From contig NZ_CP059888.1 in assembly GCF_016469335.1 (NCBI RefSeq), positions 2,604,001 through 2,668,000 of the forward strand: 64,000 nucleotides of DNA, written 5' to 3'. Every line of letters starts with the position of its first letter. Position 1 is the stretch's first letter. The translations under genes were made by a program, and so were the position numbers. Source of the stretch: Flocculibacter collagenilyticus. GTDB lineage: Bacteria; Pseudomonadota; Gammaproteobacteria; Enterobacterales; Alteromonadaceae. A model generated the notes under the pieces. That model was not told where the DNA came from. It ran no database searches and saw only the letters and a program-made list of their open reading frames with translations. Positions 8,501-16,836 of the stretch are shown piece by piece.

Positions 8501-8958
8501 AATATAAATCCTTATATTGTTAGTTAATAAATTGATTCAATTTCAAAACTAACTGACAATCCATCTGTCTGCTATGCATTCACAATTTATGCCTGCACAA
8601 TTTGTCGGTAAGTTATTTGAAGCCTAATCATTACACTGCAAATTACTTCCAAGTAGCAACTTAGCTTGTTCGCACCTGTGCGCTAATATAGCTACGTTAA
8701 TAATATATAGGGCACAAATTAACCATGGTCAATTTTCAACCACTCATTCAAGGTTATCGCATTCACCCTAACAGGGAACGGCGAGTCATTAGATACAAAG
8801 TGAAGGGAAGATATTTAGTATGGATATTTTAAGAAGCTAGTGTAGCTAAACGCTTAAGTACACCATTGAAGTAGTTAACTGCCTACCTCTTAGCGAACGC
8901 CAAAACGATAGGCAGTGTAGCAGTACATTGAGTTTAAAAACTTACGCTAATCGCGCAT
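8501..8958. other. Gene-poor spacer between DUF2589 cluster and ahpF
   Basis: The spacer holds the promoter side of the DUF2589-like cluster and the 3' flank of ahpF. It contains one weak 35-codon reading frame on the plus strand (8725-8832; basic product ending in VKGRYLVWIF), with no good ribosome site. An inverted repeat CTGCCTA/TAGGCAG (8879-8885 and 8909-8915) lies just beyond ahpF. It lacks a T-run and is at best a weak end-of-transcript hairpin. Nothing else was recognised. Confidence 0.4.
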
Positions 8959-10524
8959 TTAGCTTTCACGAATAATATGATCAAATGCTGATAATGCTGC
9001 CTTTGATCCTTCACCCATTGCAATCACAATTTGCTTGTATGGCACAGTGGTTACATCGCCAGCGGCAAAAATACCAGGCTCAGTTGTATTACAGCGTTCG
9101 TCCACAATTATTTCGCCATGTTTAGTGCGCTCAACTACGCCATTTAAAAATTCGCTGTTTGGCACTAAACCGATTTGCACAAAAATACCCGAAAGACTTT
9201 GCTGCTTTACTTCGCCTGTGTTTCTATCTTCGTAAGCGATACCCACAACCTTACCGTTTTCTGCAATCACTTCTTTGGTTGCAGCGCTTTTAATAATCGT
9301 GATTTTGTCGTGCGCTTCTGCTTTATCAACCAGCACTTTGTCGGCTTTTAATTCAGATAAAAATTCAAATACGGTTACATGATTAACCATTCCCGCTAAA
9401 TCAAGCGCAGCCTCTATACCCGAGTTACCACCTCCCACTACGGCAACATCTTTGCCTTTGAAGAATGGACCATCACAGTGTGGGCAATATGCCACGCCAG
9501 AGCCAATATTTTCTCTTTCGCCCGGCACACCTAGCTCACGCCATTTGGCACCTGTCGCAATGATAACCGTTTTAGATTCTATTACTTCACCACTCGATAA
9601 ATGCAGCTTCTTTGGCGCTGCAGCTTTGTTAGCATCTTTCTCTATTTTTTCGACACGTAAAAATTCTTTAATCGTAATATCGTAATCACTCAAATGAGCC
9701 TGCATATTGCCAGTTAACTCTGTGCCCGTTGTTTTAGGTACTGAAATTAAGTTTTCAATGCCTACCGTGTCTTTCACTTGACCACCAATTCGATCGGCAA
9801 TCATAGTGACATTTAAGCCTTTTCGCGCAGCATAAATTGCCGAGGCAACACCTGCAGGCCCCGCGCCTATCACCGTAACGTCTTGCAGAGGTAACTGCTC
9901 TTGTTCATCACTGCCTAAAATATAGGGAAAACGCGCCACTAATTTATCTACAAGTTGCGCGGTGTCGATTTTACCGTTCGCAAACAATTCGCCATTTAAA
10001 TAAACACTAGGCACACCTTGAATGTTACGGTCTTCAATTAAGTCTTGAAATAAACCACCGTCAATCATTTCACTGCTAATTTTGTCGTTCAGTAATGCGA
10101 ACTGATTTAATGACTGAACCACATCAGGGCAGTTATGACAGCTTAATGAGATAAACACTTCAAAATGTAAATCTTCTTGAATTTTCTGTACCATTTTCGT
10201 CAAGGTATTATCCAGTTTTAGCTGCGTACCCGACGACTGTAAAATCGCTAAAATTAATGAATTGAATTCATGGCCACTGGGTATACCTGAAAAATGAATA
10301 CCGTTGTTGTTACCGTCTACTTCTAAGAAAAATGTAATTGGATTTCTTAGTCCTTCATCACGTTCAACTAGTTCAAGGTTGTCAGATACCGAGCAAATTT
10401 GGGTTAAAAACGTGGTTAACTCTGTTCGTTTATCATGCTCACCAGTCTGTAAAACTAATGAGACCTTGTTAGTCATATTTTCGGTGTAAGTTTTTAATGC
10501 ATTTAAAATATCGTTGCTTAACAT
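8959..10524 (-). CDS. ahpF: Alkyl hydroperoxide reductase subunit F
   Basis: A 521-aa FAD/NAD(P)H disulfide reductase that recycles AhpC. Residues 1-200 are the tandem thioredoxin-fold N-terminal domain, with the redox pair CHNC (Cys129, Cys132). The FAD-binding motif GAGPAGVASAIYAARKG follows near residue 215. The thioredoxin-reductase-like active site AYCPHCDGPFF lies near residue 345 and the second nucleotide motif GGGNSGIEAA near 365. The C-terminal GIFAAGDVTTVPYKQ contacts FAD. Length fits the family. It follows ahpC on the same strand with a 111-base gap containing a hairpin. Electrons pass from NAD(P)H through FAD, CPHC and CHNC to AhpC. Confidence 0.96.
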   Translation of the reverse strand: MLSNDILNALKTYTENMTNKVSLVLQTGEHDKRTELTTFLTQICSVSDNLELVERDEGLRNPITFFLEVDGNNNGIHFSGIPSGHEFNSLILAILQSSGTQLKLDNTLTKMVQKIQEDLHFEVFISLSCHNCPDVVQSLNQFALLNDKISSEMIDGGLFQDLIEDRNIQGVPSVYLNGELFANGKIDTAQLVDKLVARFPYILGSDEQEQLPLQDVTVIGAGPAGVASAIYAARKGLNVTMIADRIGGQVKDTVGIENLISVPKTTGTELTGNMQAHLSDYDITIKEFLRVEKIEKDANKAAAPKKLHLSSGEVIESKTVIIATGAKWRELGVPGERENIGSGVAYCPHCDGPFFKGKDVAVVGGGNSGIEAALDLAGMVNHVTVFEFLSELKADKVLVDKAEAHDKITIIKSAATKEVIAENGKVVGIAYEDRNTGEVKQQSLSGIFVQIGLVPNSEFLNGVVERTKHGEIIVDERCNTTEPGIFAAGDVTTVPYKQIVIAMGEGSKAALSAFDHIIRES

Positions 10525-10571
10525 AGGGCTACCTTTTTTACGTCAAAAAGCTAATACAGTGATTACTGGTG

Positions 10572-10613
10572 AATAATGGGCGGATACCAGTTTGGCTAGG
10601 TTCCGCCCTATTA
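10572..10613 (-). promoter_or_regulatory. Hairpin between ahpC and ahpF
   Basis: Imperfect inverted repeat with arms at 10572-10588 and 10599-10613 (core GGGCGGA/TCCGCCC) in the ahpC-ahpF gap. No T-run follows on the minus strand. It may stabilise ahpC mRNA or partly terminate before ahpF, which would favour AhpC over AhpF. That role is inference. Confidence 0.4.
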
Positions 10614-10635
10614 CTAAGAGAAGTACTTAGTTAAC

Positions 10636-11199
10636 TTAGATTTTGCCTACAAGATCTAAGCTTGGTGTTAACGTTGCTTCACCTTGTTCCCATGCTGCAG
10701 GACATACTTCGCCATCGTTTTCACGTACATACTGTGCCGCTTTTACGTTACGAACCATGTCTTTAGCGCTACGACCAATACCACCAGCATGAATGTGTGC
10801 AACTTGAATGATGCCGTCAGGGTCCGCTAAAAAAGTACCACGATGTGCCATATGATCTTCTTCAATCATTACGTCGAAGCCACGTGTAATTGTGCCAGTT
10901 TGGTCACCAAGCATTGGAAATTTAATTTTTCCGATAGCGTCTGAAGAGTCGTGCCATGCTTTGTGCGAAAAGTGTGTGTCCGTTGATACTGCATATACTT
11001 CAACACCTAACTTTTGTAATTCTTCATATTGGTTTGCCATGTCTTCTAATTCTGTTGGACATACAAACGTAAAGTCAGCTGGGTAAAATAAAAAGATTGA
11101 CCACTTACCTTTCACACTCTCAGACGTTACTTCAACAAACTCGCCGTTGTGGAATGCTTGTGCTTTAAATTCTGGGATTGATTTGCCAATTTGAGCCAT
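10636..11199 (-). CDS. ahpC: Alkyl hydroperoxide reductase subunit C, 2-Cys peroxiredoxin
   Basis: A 187-aa typical 2-Cys peroxiredoxin that reduces hydrogen peroxide and organic hydroperoxides in the cytoplasm. The peroxidatic Cys47 is in [13 protein letters not shown] and the resolving Cys166 in GEVCPAAW. The start ATG at 11199 follows GAGGAAATTA-type spacing. ahpF lies downstream and oxyR is divergent across a 372-base spacer, the usual arrangement for OxyR control. Confidence 0.97.
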   Translation of the reverse strand: MAQIGKSIPEFKAQAFHNGEFVEVTSESVKGKWSIFLFYPADFTFVCPTELEDMANQYEELQKLGVEVYAVSTDTHFSHKAWHDSSDAIGKIKFPMLGDQTGTITRGFDVMIEEDHMAHRGTFLADPDGIIQVAHIHAGGIGRSAKDMVRNVKAAQYVRENDGEVCPAAWEQGEATLTPSLDLVGKI

Positions 11200-11571
11200 G
11201 TTAATTTCCTCACTTGTTTAAAAAATGTTGTGTTATATACCCAATGCAATTGAAGATGCCGCTAGGCAATAAGTTTCTCAGTCCCCATAAGCTTAAAGCT
11301 CAGTGATTGGGGTGAAGTGCGCTATCAACAACGCTACACCTTCAAGTGAAACGGGTAAGAAAGCGTGTTTGCTTTCGATGGGTGTATATTAGAGGTAAGA
11401 CGTTTATTGGTAAATTTGATTAAATTGATGTTGATATTCTAAAAAACTGAATCATAAGATTCACTATAACTAATAAAAAACAGAAAGATGATGCCGAGCG
11501 TTATTGAGGTATAGATAATTAACTATTTTTAATTAGAATATAAAATACGTTCAATAAAACTGATTAATAGC
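11200..11571. promoter_or_regulatory. Divergent ahpC/oxyR control region
   Basis: This 372-base AT-rich spacer separates two divergent redox genes. Two palindromes stand out. GAATCATAAGATTC (11449-11462) has perfect GAATC arms. ATAGATAATTAACTAT (11511-11526) keeps the ATAG/CTAT ends of OxyR half-sites but has an 8-base rather than 7-base centre. They are candidate OxyR sites for ahpC and for oxyR autoregulation. This is a prediction from pattern and gene context. Confidence 0.4.
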
Positions 11572-12474
11572 ATGATCTCAATAAAGCAACTCCACTACGC
11601 ACTTGCCATTGAAAAAACGCTCCACTTTAAAAAAGCGGCTGAAGCATGCAACGTCTCGCAATCTGCCCTTAGTACCGCAATTAATGAACTGGAAAAGCAA
11701 TTGGGCGTCACTATTTTTGAACGTAATAACAAACAAGTGCTAATCACCAATGACGGTCAGCTCATCCTCAACAAAGCTAAAAGAGTGAAGCTAGAGCTAG
11801 ACGAGCTGTTACAAATTTCACAGTCAAACCAACAACCCTTTGCCACGCCAATGACAATAGGCGTAATTCCCACCATCGGCCCTTATTTATTGCCAAAAGT
11901 ATTGCCTGAAGTAAGAAAGCAGTTTCCAACCTTCAAATTAAGAATTATTGAAGAACAGTCACACGTACTGGTTGAAAAAGTAAGAAATGGCGAAATTGAC
12001 GCCGCCATACTCGCACTGCCTTACCCCATTGATGGCTTAATGAGCTTTAACTTTTGGCAGGAAGACTTTTATTGGGTATGCCATAAAGACGAATGCCCTA
12101 AAAAAGCACAAGAAATTACCAGCGAAGAATTAGAAATTGAAAAGCTAATGCTATTAAAAGATGGCCACTGTTTAAAAGACCACGCATTAGCGGCCTGTAA
12201 ACTACAAAACCAAAAGCAAGATACCGACTTTGACTCAGCCAGCTTACATACGCTAATTCAAATGGTAGCAGGAAAACTAGGCACAACATTAGTACCGCAA
12301 ATGGCGCTTGATCAGTTAATTCATAACGAATCTGAATTAACCGCCGTACACCTTAACGAGCCGGGACCACATCGAACCATCGCACTTATTATTAGGCCAA
12401 ATTACGTAAGAACTAAAGAGTTAACTTTGCTACAAAATATTTTTACCGAACAACTTACTAAAAAGTGTAAATAA
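11572..12474 (+). CDS. oxyR: Peroxide-sensing LysR-type regulator OxyR
   Basis: A 300-aa LysR-family activator. The N-terminal helix-turn-helix (residues 1-60, AAEACNVSQSALSTAINELE) binds DNA; the rest is the effector domain. The two redox cysteines of OxyR are present as Cys200 and Cys209 in DGHCLKDHALAAC, matching the spacing of E. coli Cys199 and Cys208, so disulfide sensing of hydrogen peroxide is expected. It is divergent from ahpC, its classic target. I chose the ATG at 11572. Confidence 0.93.
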   Translation: MISIKQLHYALAIEKTLHFKKAAEACNVSQSALSTAINELEKQLGVTIFERNNKQVLITNDGQLILNKAKRVKLELDELLQISQSNQQPFATPMTIGVIPTIGPYLLPKVLPEVRKQFPTFKLRIIEEQSHVLVEKVRNGEIDAAILALPYPIDGLMSFNFWQEDFYWVCHKDECPKKAQEITSEELEIEKLMLLKDGHCLKDHALAACKLQNQKQDTDFDSASLHTLIQMVAGKLGTTLVPQMALDQLIHNESELTAVHLNEPGPHRTIALIIRPNYVRTKELTLLQNIFTEQLTKKCK

Positions 12475-12603
12475 CTTACTTCGGGATAGGCTAAGTGTTC
12501 TATTTTGTTGAATGATGTTATCGACACAATCAAATTTACTGAATGTTAAAACGCAGTCATTATCTTACTCCAAAGTAACAGCACCTATAATTAGGAGAAC
12601 GAT

Positions 12604-12738
12604 ATGACTACACTTTTTAGCAATATAAAATCTATGTTCAGCTCAGTACACAACAAGCCAGAAAAACAAGTTTGTAATTATTCAAACAACTATTATGGTG
12701 ATCAATGCTGTTTAGCAAGCTCTGAAATAACTTCATGA
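12604..12738 (+). CDS. Small 44-aa protein, unknown
   Basis: The short frame begins with ATG at 12604, preceded by a strong ribosome site (TAGGAGAACGAT). The product starts MTTLFSNIKSMFSSVHNK, and ends with a Tyr/Asn/Cys-rich stretch that includes NYYGDQCC. It is hydrophilic apart from the first 14 residues, which could form an amphipathic helix. There are three Cys in 44 residues. It is transcribed like oxyR and lies 129 bases after it. The ribosome site and position in an otherwise empty gap support translation; no family was recognised. Confidence 0.5.
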   Translation: MTTLFSNIKSMFSSVHNKPEKQVCNYSNNYYGDQCCLASSEITS

Positions 12739-12786
12739 CTCATGAAGAAGGGCTAGTGTTAGCAAGGGTGCTAGGGCGTGTGAGAA

Positions 12787-13554
12787 TCAGGGCGTATGAG
12801 AGTCGCTGCCTCTGCGAACTTGACTAGGAGTAGCGCCCGCAATACTGCGGAATTCTCTTGTCATATGCGCTTGATCGCTAAAACCAAATTGAACCGCTAC
12901 ATCGGCCAAATCTGCCTGCTTATTCGTACGTAAAAACTGAATAGTTTTCTTTATTCTTAAAACTCGCTGAAAATGTTTTGGCGTCATGCCTAGGCGGGTT
13001 TTAATCACTCTTTCAATTTGTCTTTGGCTCAGGTTACTCTGTTGACCAATTAGTCCCAACTTTGTTTCCTGTCCAATGCTTGAAAACACTTTTTCCAACG
13101 CAACGGGCATCACATCTGTAAAATTCATATTAAACGCTAACCAGTGGCGCAATGCTGCAATGCGACTGTGATTGTTATTCCGCTGTCTTAACGTTTCCAA
13201 TAATGAATAAAAAGCAAAAGAAGTATCGTCCTTTTTTTGCAACAGCGCAGGCTGGTCATAGCATTTGCCAAGCACGCCAAACCCTATGCCGGGATGAAAT
13301 CGAATACCTGCCAATTTAGCGCCCGGTGGTAAACTGATGACGTCAGCTTGTTTTCTTACAGGCAGCATTATCACGCCTTCAGAAAACAGCGTTTGTCCCA
13401 TCATGATATTGCCATTTAAATTAAATATCACGCCGCTACCTGCATCTGAATATAATGGTTTAACAACAGGGTTAGGCAAACTTTCTGCAACCGTCACCGA
13501 CCACACTCCCTGCACAAAAGCAGAGTGCGGCTGTTCAGGATGGAACAGCTGCAA
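12787..13554 (-). CDS. AraC-family transcriptional regulator
   Basis: A 255-aa regulator. The N-terminal half (about 1-140) looks like the DUF6597-type sensor domain, including the segment GAKLAGIRFHPG. The C-terminal half is the AraC double helix-turn-helix: LSQRQIERVIKTRLGMTPKH around 180-200 and VAVQFGFSDQAHMTREFRS around 220-240. No ATG is available; TTG at 13554, with AAGG upstream, is the best start. It is 22 bases after the AhpD-like gene and probably co-transcribed, so it may regulate its own operon. The ligand is unknown. Confidence 0.8.
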   Translation of the reverse strand: MQLFHPEQPHSAFVQGVWSVTVAESLPNPVVKPLYSDAGSGVIFNLNGNIMMGQTLFSEGVIMLPVRKQADVISLPPGAKLAGIRFHPGIGFGVLGKCYDQPALLQKKDDTSFAFYSLLETLRQRNNNHSRIAALRHWLAFNMNFTDVMPVALEKVFSSIGQETKLGLIGQQSNLSQRQIERVIKTRLGMTPKHFQRVLRIKKTIQFLRTNKQADLADVAVQFGFSDQAHMTREFRSIAGATPSQVRRGSDSHTP

Positions 13555-13576
13555 ATCAAAACCTTGCTGAATAATA

Positions 13577-14035
13577 TTATTGTGAATAGCTACCTACCTC
13601 TGGTTTAAACGTTTTAGCAATCCGGTTCCAACTATTTATAGCATTAATTGCAATAGTTAAGTCGATAACTGCCTCCTCTCCTAGCACATCTACAATAGAC
13701 TCGTAAGTAGCGTCATCCACTGGTTTACCTGCAGTGATATGTTCAGCCCAACCTAACGCGGCTCGTTCTATCTTGGAATATAAAGGCGTATCTTGCCATG
13801 CTGAAACTCCAAGAAGCCGCTCAATTGTTTCACCTCGGCTTAGCGCCTCTTTACTATGCATATCAACACAAAATGCACACTGGTTCAGTTGCGAAATCCT
13901 GAGTTTCACTAACTCCCATATTGGCAGGGTAATAATGCTAGCCTCAGAAAATCTATTTCGCAAATACGTCTCTTGCGTCATTAAAATGTTCATCGCATCG
14001 GGTGCAAGCTTAAAATATTCGGCTCGTTGTTTCAT
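13577..14035 (-). CDS. AhpD-like / carboxymuconolactone decarboxylase-family protein
   Basis: A 152-aa all-helical protein of the CMD/AhpD superfamily. The redox signature CAFCVDMHSKEA (residues about 54-65) has the CxxC-x3-H arrangement used for peroxidase or disulfide chemistry. ELVKLRISQLNQC before it and ERAALGWAEHITAG after it are also typical. A clear AAGGAG-type ribosome site precedes the ATG at 14035. It is the first gene of a two-gene operon with the AraC regulator. The substrate is not predictable. Whether it connects to the AhpC/F system 2.4 kb away is speculative. Confidence 0.82.
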   Translation of the reverse strand: MKQRAEYFKLAPDAMNILMTQETYLRNRFSEASIITLPIWELVKLRISQLNQCAFCVDMHSKEALSRGETIERLLGVSAWQDTPLYSKIERAALGWAEHITAGKPVDDATYESIVDVLGEEAVIDLTIAINAINSWNRIAKTFKPEVGSYSQ

Positions 14036-14227
14036 CTCTTATCTCCTTGTTAATTGATAACAGAAAGATAAAGGAGAGCAGTCAATAATTATTGAATATT
14101 TTCGACATCCAATACAGAAAGGCATGCTCACTGTAAAAGGCCAGTACGTCCAAGCTTAACACCTGTATTTTATTACAACCGCTTGACTGATAGAATAGCG
14201 CCTATTAATCATCAAGATCTAAAAACA

Positions 14228-14566
14228 ATGAGCGATACACTACCAAATTGCCCCAAATGCCAATCAGAATATGTTTACCAAGAACTGTCTCAATTAATAT
14301 GCCCAGAATGCGCTTATGAATGGAATCCTGCAGATGCAGACGACGACACCATTAACGTTAAAGACGCGAATGGCGCACTGCTTACCGACGGCGATAAAGT
14401 AACCGTGATAAAAGATTTAAAAATTAAAGGCAGCTCGCAGGTTATTAAAATTGGCACTAAAGCACTAGTTAGACGAGTGTTTGATAAAAAAGATCACGAG
14501 CTTGACTGCAAAGTTGATGGCATTGGCGAAATGATGGTAACCGCCAAATTTGTGAAAAAAGCTTAA
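14228..14566 (+). CDS. yjdM: YjdM/PhnA-family protein
   Basis: A 112-aa protein with an N-terminal zinc ribbon (CPKCQSEY ... CPECAYEW) and a C-terminal SH3-like beta domain (DANGALLTDGDKVTVIKDLK onward), the layout of YjdM, formerly called PhnA. The ATG at 14228 matches the family start; the frame is open to 14183, but the extra residues are not family-like. Its true role is unclear: the name came from a phosphonate cluster, but phosphonate use is not implied. A strong terminator follows. Confidence 0.85.
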   Translation: MSDTLPNCPKCQSEYVYQELSQLICPECAYEWNPADADDDTINVKDANGALLTDGDKVTVIKDLKIKGSSQVIKIGTKALVRRVFDKKDHELDCKVDGIGEMMVTAKFVKKA

Positions 14567-14594
14567 GCTGGCTAAAAATTTACATATCTACATA

Positions 14595-14636
14595 AAAAAT
14601 AGGCTGGAAAGCGCTCAGGTTTTCCAGCCTATTTTT
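14595..14636. terminator. Bidirectional intrinsic terminator
   Basis: A perfect 16-bp inverted repeat, with arms 14595-14610 and 14621-14636 around a 10-base loop. It begins with an A-run and ends with a T-run, so it works in both directions. It lies between the convergent yjdM and peptide deformylase genes and should serve both. Confidence 0.9.
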
Positions 14637-14665
14637 ATAACATCAGTGCAATCACTCAATGCGAT

Positions 14666-15160
14666 TTAACTTGCCGCTTTTTTAACTTTTTTTAACGCCA
14701 TTTTTTGCTTCAAAGGTGAAAGGTAATCAATAAATAATTTACCTTTTAAATGATCGATTTCGTGCTGCATCACAATAGCAAGAAAACTGTCGTCTTCAAT
14801 CAACACCTCGTTACCATCCCTATCTAACCCTTTAACAACCACACTGGTAAAGCGCTCGACGTCGGCATAATACCCAGGAACAGAGAGGCAACCTTCCTGT
14901 CCTTTTTCAATATTTTCCCCGCTAACCACTTCAGGGTTAATAAGGATTAACGGATTATCTCTTGTATCAGAAATATCAATAATGATAATGGCTTCGCTTC
15001 TACCAACTTGCGTGGCGGCCAAACCAATACCACTTTCAGTGCTATACATAGTGTCTAACATATCGTCGATTAGAGATTGTACCGACGCCACATCCGTCAC
15101 TTTTTTCGCAGTCACTCTGAGTTTTTCGTTTGGTGCTTTTAAAATGTCTAATACAGCCAT
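14666..15160 (-). CDS. def: Peptide deformylase, stand-alone copy
   Basis: A 164-aa metalloenzyme that removes the formyl group from nascent N-terminal formyl-Met. All three motifs are present: GIGLAATQVG (about residues 44-53), EGCLSVPG (about 88-95, Cys metal ligand) and QHEIDHLKGKLF (about 132-143, two His ligands and Glu). It is not next to fmt, so the genome may carry a second def elsewhere in the usual def-fmt operon. That is inference. The C-terminus is Lys-rich. Confidence 0.95.
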   Translation of the reverse strand: MAVLDILKAPNEKLRVTAKKVTDVASVQSLIDDMLDTMYSTESGIGLAATQVGRSEAIIIIDISDTRDNPLILINPEVVSGENIEKGQEGCLSVPGYYADVERFTSVVVKGLDRDGNEVLIEDDSFLAIVMQHEIDHLKGKLFIDYLSPLKQKMALKKVKKAAS

Positions 15161-15213
15161 TCTTCTTTACTACTTTTATAACTTATTGAACATCACTTAT
15201 CTAACATCACGTT

Positions 15214-15244
15214 GCGTGATTACTTACAGTAAAAGTAATCACGC
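15214..15244. repeat. 12-bp inverted repeat, intergenic hairpin
   Basis: Perfect arms GCGTGATTACTT (15214-15225) and AAGTAATCACGC (15233-15244) around a 7-base loop, in the gap between the OmpA-like gene and def on the same strand. There is no T-run, so it is a poor terminator. It runs into CACGCCCTAAT, the end sequence of the folded repeat at 15941-16214, and may belong to that family. Confidence 0.5.
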
Positions 15245-15269
15245 CCTAATACAGCGTTGTTATTTAAAC

Positions 15270-15902
15270 TTAACCCGTTACTGGAATAATTTTTAACTCA
15301 ACACGGCGGTTTTGGCTGCGCCCTTCTGCCGTTTGGTTTGACGCAATAGGCTGATGTTCACCATTCGCTTCAGTCGCTAAACGCTTAGGATGAATATTTT
15401 GTGTTTGTAAGTAGCTAGCAATGCTGTCTGCACGCTTTTGCGACAGGGTCATATTGTATTCAGCAGCGCCCACGCTATCCGTGTTACCTTCAACCACCAA
15501 ATAGGTTTTTTCATATCTGTTTAAAACAAGCGCCACGTCATTCAGAATTGGATAAAAGTTACCAGATATTTGCGTACTATTACTCTTAAACGTAATATTG
15601 CCCGGCATTTGCAGCGTTAATACATCGCCATCACGCACTACTTTTACACCTGAGTCCGCTAAATCACGGTTAAACTCTTCTTCTTGTTTGTCCATATAAT
15701 TACCAATTGCACCACCAGCAATTGCACCCACTACCGCACCCCACGCGTAACGACTTTTATCATGATCACCCGTTGCTTTTCCAAGCACGGCACCAACAAC
15801 AGCACCAATCCCTGCTCCTTTTTGCGTATTGCTCGCATTACTCGCACAACCTGTTACAGCAATTGATGCAGCTAAAATAAGTGCTTTTGGTAAATGATTC
15901 AT
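15270..15902 (-). CDS. OmpA-family outer-membrane lipoprotein
   Basis: A 210-aa YiaD-like lipoprotein. The signal peptide ends at ASIAVTGC, so the mature protein starts at the lipidated Cys19. Residues about 29-70 are a glycine-zipper region (GAGIGAVVGAVLGKATGD and GAVVGAIAGGAIGNYM). The C-terminal OmpA domain binds peptidoglycan; its hallmark is VVEGNTDSVGAAEYNMTLSQ, followed by RAD and later NRRVE. It probably links the outer membrane and cell wall. Confidence 0.9.
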   Translation of the reverse strand: MNHLPKALILAASIAVTGCASNASNTQKGAGIGAVVGAVLGKATGDHDKSRYAWGAVVGAIAGGAIGNYMDKQEEEFNRDLADSGVKVVRDGDVLTLQMPGNITFKSNSTQISGNFYPILNDVALVLNRYEKTYLVVEGNTDSVGAAEYNMTLSQKRADSIASYLQTQNIHPKRLATEANGEHQPIASNQTAEGRSQNRRVELKIIPVTG

Positions 15903-15940
15903 AAACGTGTTCTCCCCTTAAAAAGTACTTTGTAAGACTA

Positions 15941-16214
15941 GGCGTGTTAGGCATGTTGACCTTTTGAGGTCAAATTTTGTTCAATCTAAACGTTTTTTGA
16001 TCGCGGCGTGACAAGTGTAGCTTGGTTATTCCAAGTGAGCGCGTCACAACAAAGAGCAAGAAACGTTTAGATGAACCCAAAGGCAGCGCTTGTTTGTCAT
16101 TTATACTGCGTTATCGCATGTGCGTGTGGAATAACCACACTTTACATGCTCTGCCTTGTCTTAATGACAAACAAACTGCTGCAAAAGTGAACTCGAAAGG
16201 TCAACACGCCCTAA
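15941..16214. repeat. Nested inverted-repeat element (cloverleaf-like)
   Basis: A 274-base intergenic element with three layers of symmetry. Outer ends pair imperfectly: 15955-15979 with 16182-16205 (GTTGACCTTT type). Inside are two long stems: 15980-15999 with 16057-16075 (core TCTAAACGTTT) and 16082-16100 with 16163-16181 (core TTTGTCATT). Each encloses a smaller hairpin: GTGAC/GTCAC with CTTGG/CCAAG in the first, and GCATGT/ACATGC with GTGTGG/CCACAC in the second. There is no transposase inside, so it looks like a MITE or structured intergenic repeat. The 70-codon frame at 16022-16234 is a by-product. Confidence 0.7.
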
Positions 16215-16345
16215 TTGAATTAAAACGAAGTTAAAAGATATAAAGTACTGAAGGTGAGGCTAAAAAAATAAAATTCAATGCTAGTGGCCAGATATTTATT
16301 CTGGCGCAGAATATAGCAGCGCTAAAAAACAAAGTGGTTAATCAG

Positions 16346-16717
16346 TTATTTTGAACTCAGTTCGATTTCATTTGACTCAGACCATTTTCGAAGCGCCTCT
16401 AAAATAGATAAGGCCGACTTACCAAAATCCGTTAGCTCATAAGTTACTGCAATAGGCCGATCGCTAATAACCTTCCTTATTACCATTCCCTCTTCTTCTA
16501 GCTCTTTCAGCCGTTGGTCTACCATTTTCTTAGTTGCACCACCCAGCATACGCGTTAAATCATTAAACCTAACAGGCTCATCTTTCAAATGGTAAATGAT
16601 TGATCCTTTCCACTTTCCACCAATAAGGCGCATGCCTTTTTCTATAGCGCATGGTTCCATACAGGCGTTATAAACTTTTTTCCTGCCTTTACTATCTGTT
16701 TTTATTAAACTTTCCAA
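16346..16717 (-). CDS. HxlR-family transcriptional regulator
   Basis: A 123-aa winged-helix regulator. CMEPCAIEKGMRLIGGKWKG (about residues 19-38) is the HxlR opening with conserved Cys residues; in relatives such as YodB, an N-terminal Cys senses quinones or electrophiles. RFNDLTRMLGGATKKMVDQR forms the recognition region and ELTDFGKSALSILEAL the dimer helix. No ATG exists; TTG at 16717, with GAGG upstream, is the likely start. It is divergent from mdaB (119-base spacer), its probable target. Confidence 0.85.
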   Translation of the reverse strand: MESLIKTDSKGRKKVYNACMEPCAIEKGMRLIGGKWKGSIIYHLKDEPVRFNDLTRMLGGATKKMVDQRLKELEEEGMVIRKVISDRPIAVTYELTDFGKSALSILEALRKWSESNEIELSSK

Positions 16718-16836
16718 AAAGACCGCCTCATTTAAACTAGGTTACTAAAAGTATACTAATTGAATATCAATATAAGGTACCTAAAATATACCACCAATTA
16801 GTAACCAAAATAAATTCTTTCTACGGAGACATATCA
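16718..16836. promoter_or_regulatory. HxlR/mdaB divergent operator region
   Basis: The spacer holds an inverted pair GGTTACTAA (16740-16748) and TTAGTAACC (16798-16806). It also has two related direct copies, one beginning GGTTACTAAAAGTATAC at 16740 and one GGTACCTAAAATATACC at 16777. These are good candidates for HxlR-regulator sites controlling both genes. An mdaB ribosome site (CGGAGA) lies just before 16837. Confidence 0.5.

Noticed and set aside
13337-14057. Plus-strand frames opposite the AraC and AhpD-like genes
   Set aside because: They are antisense shadows; the minus-strand genes carry clear domain motifs.
16022-16234. 70-codon open frame in the spacer between the OmpA-like and HxlR genes
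   Set aside because: It lies across the arms of the nested inverted repeat, has no ribosome site, and the product has no family features.
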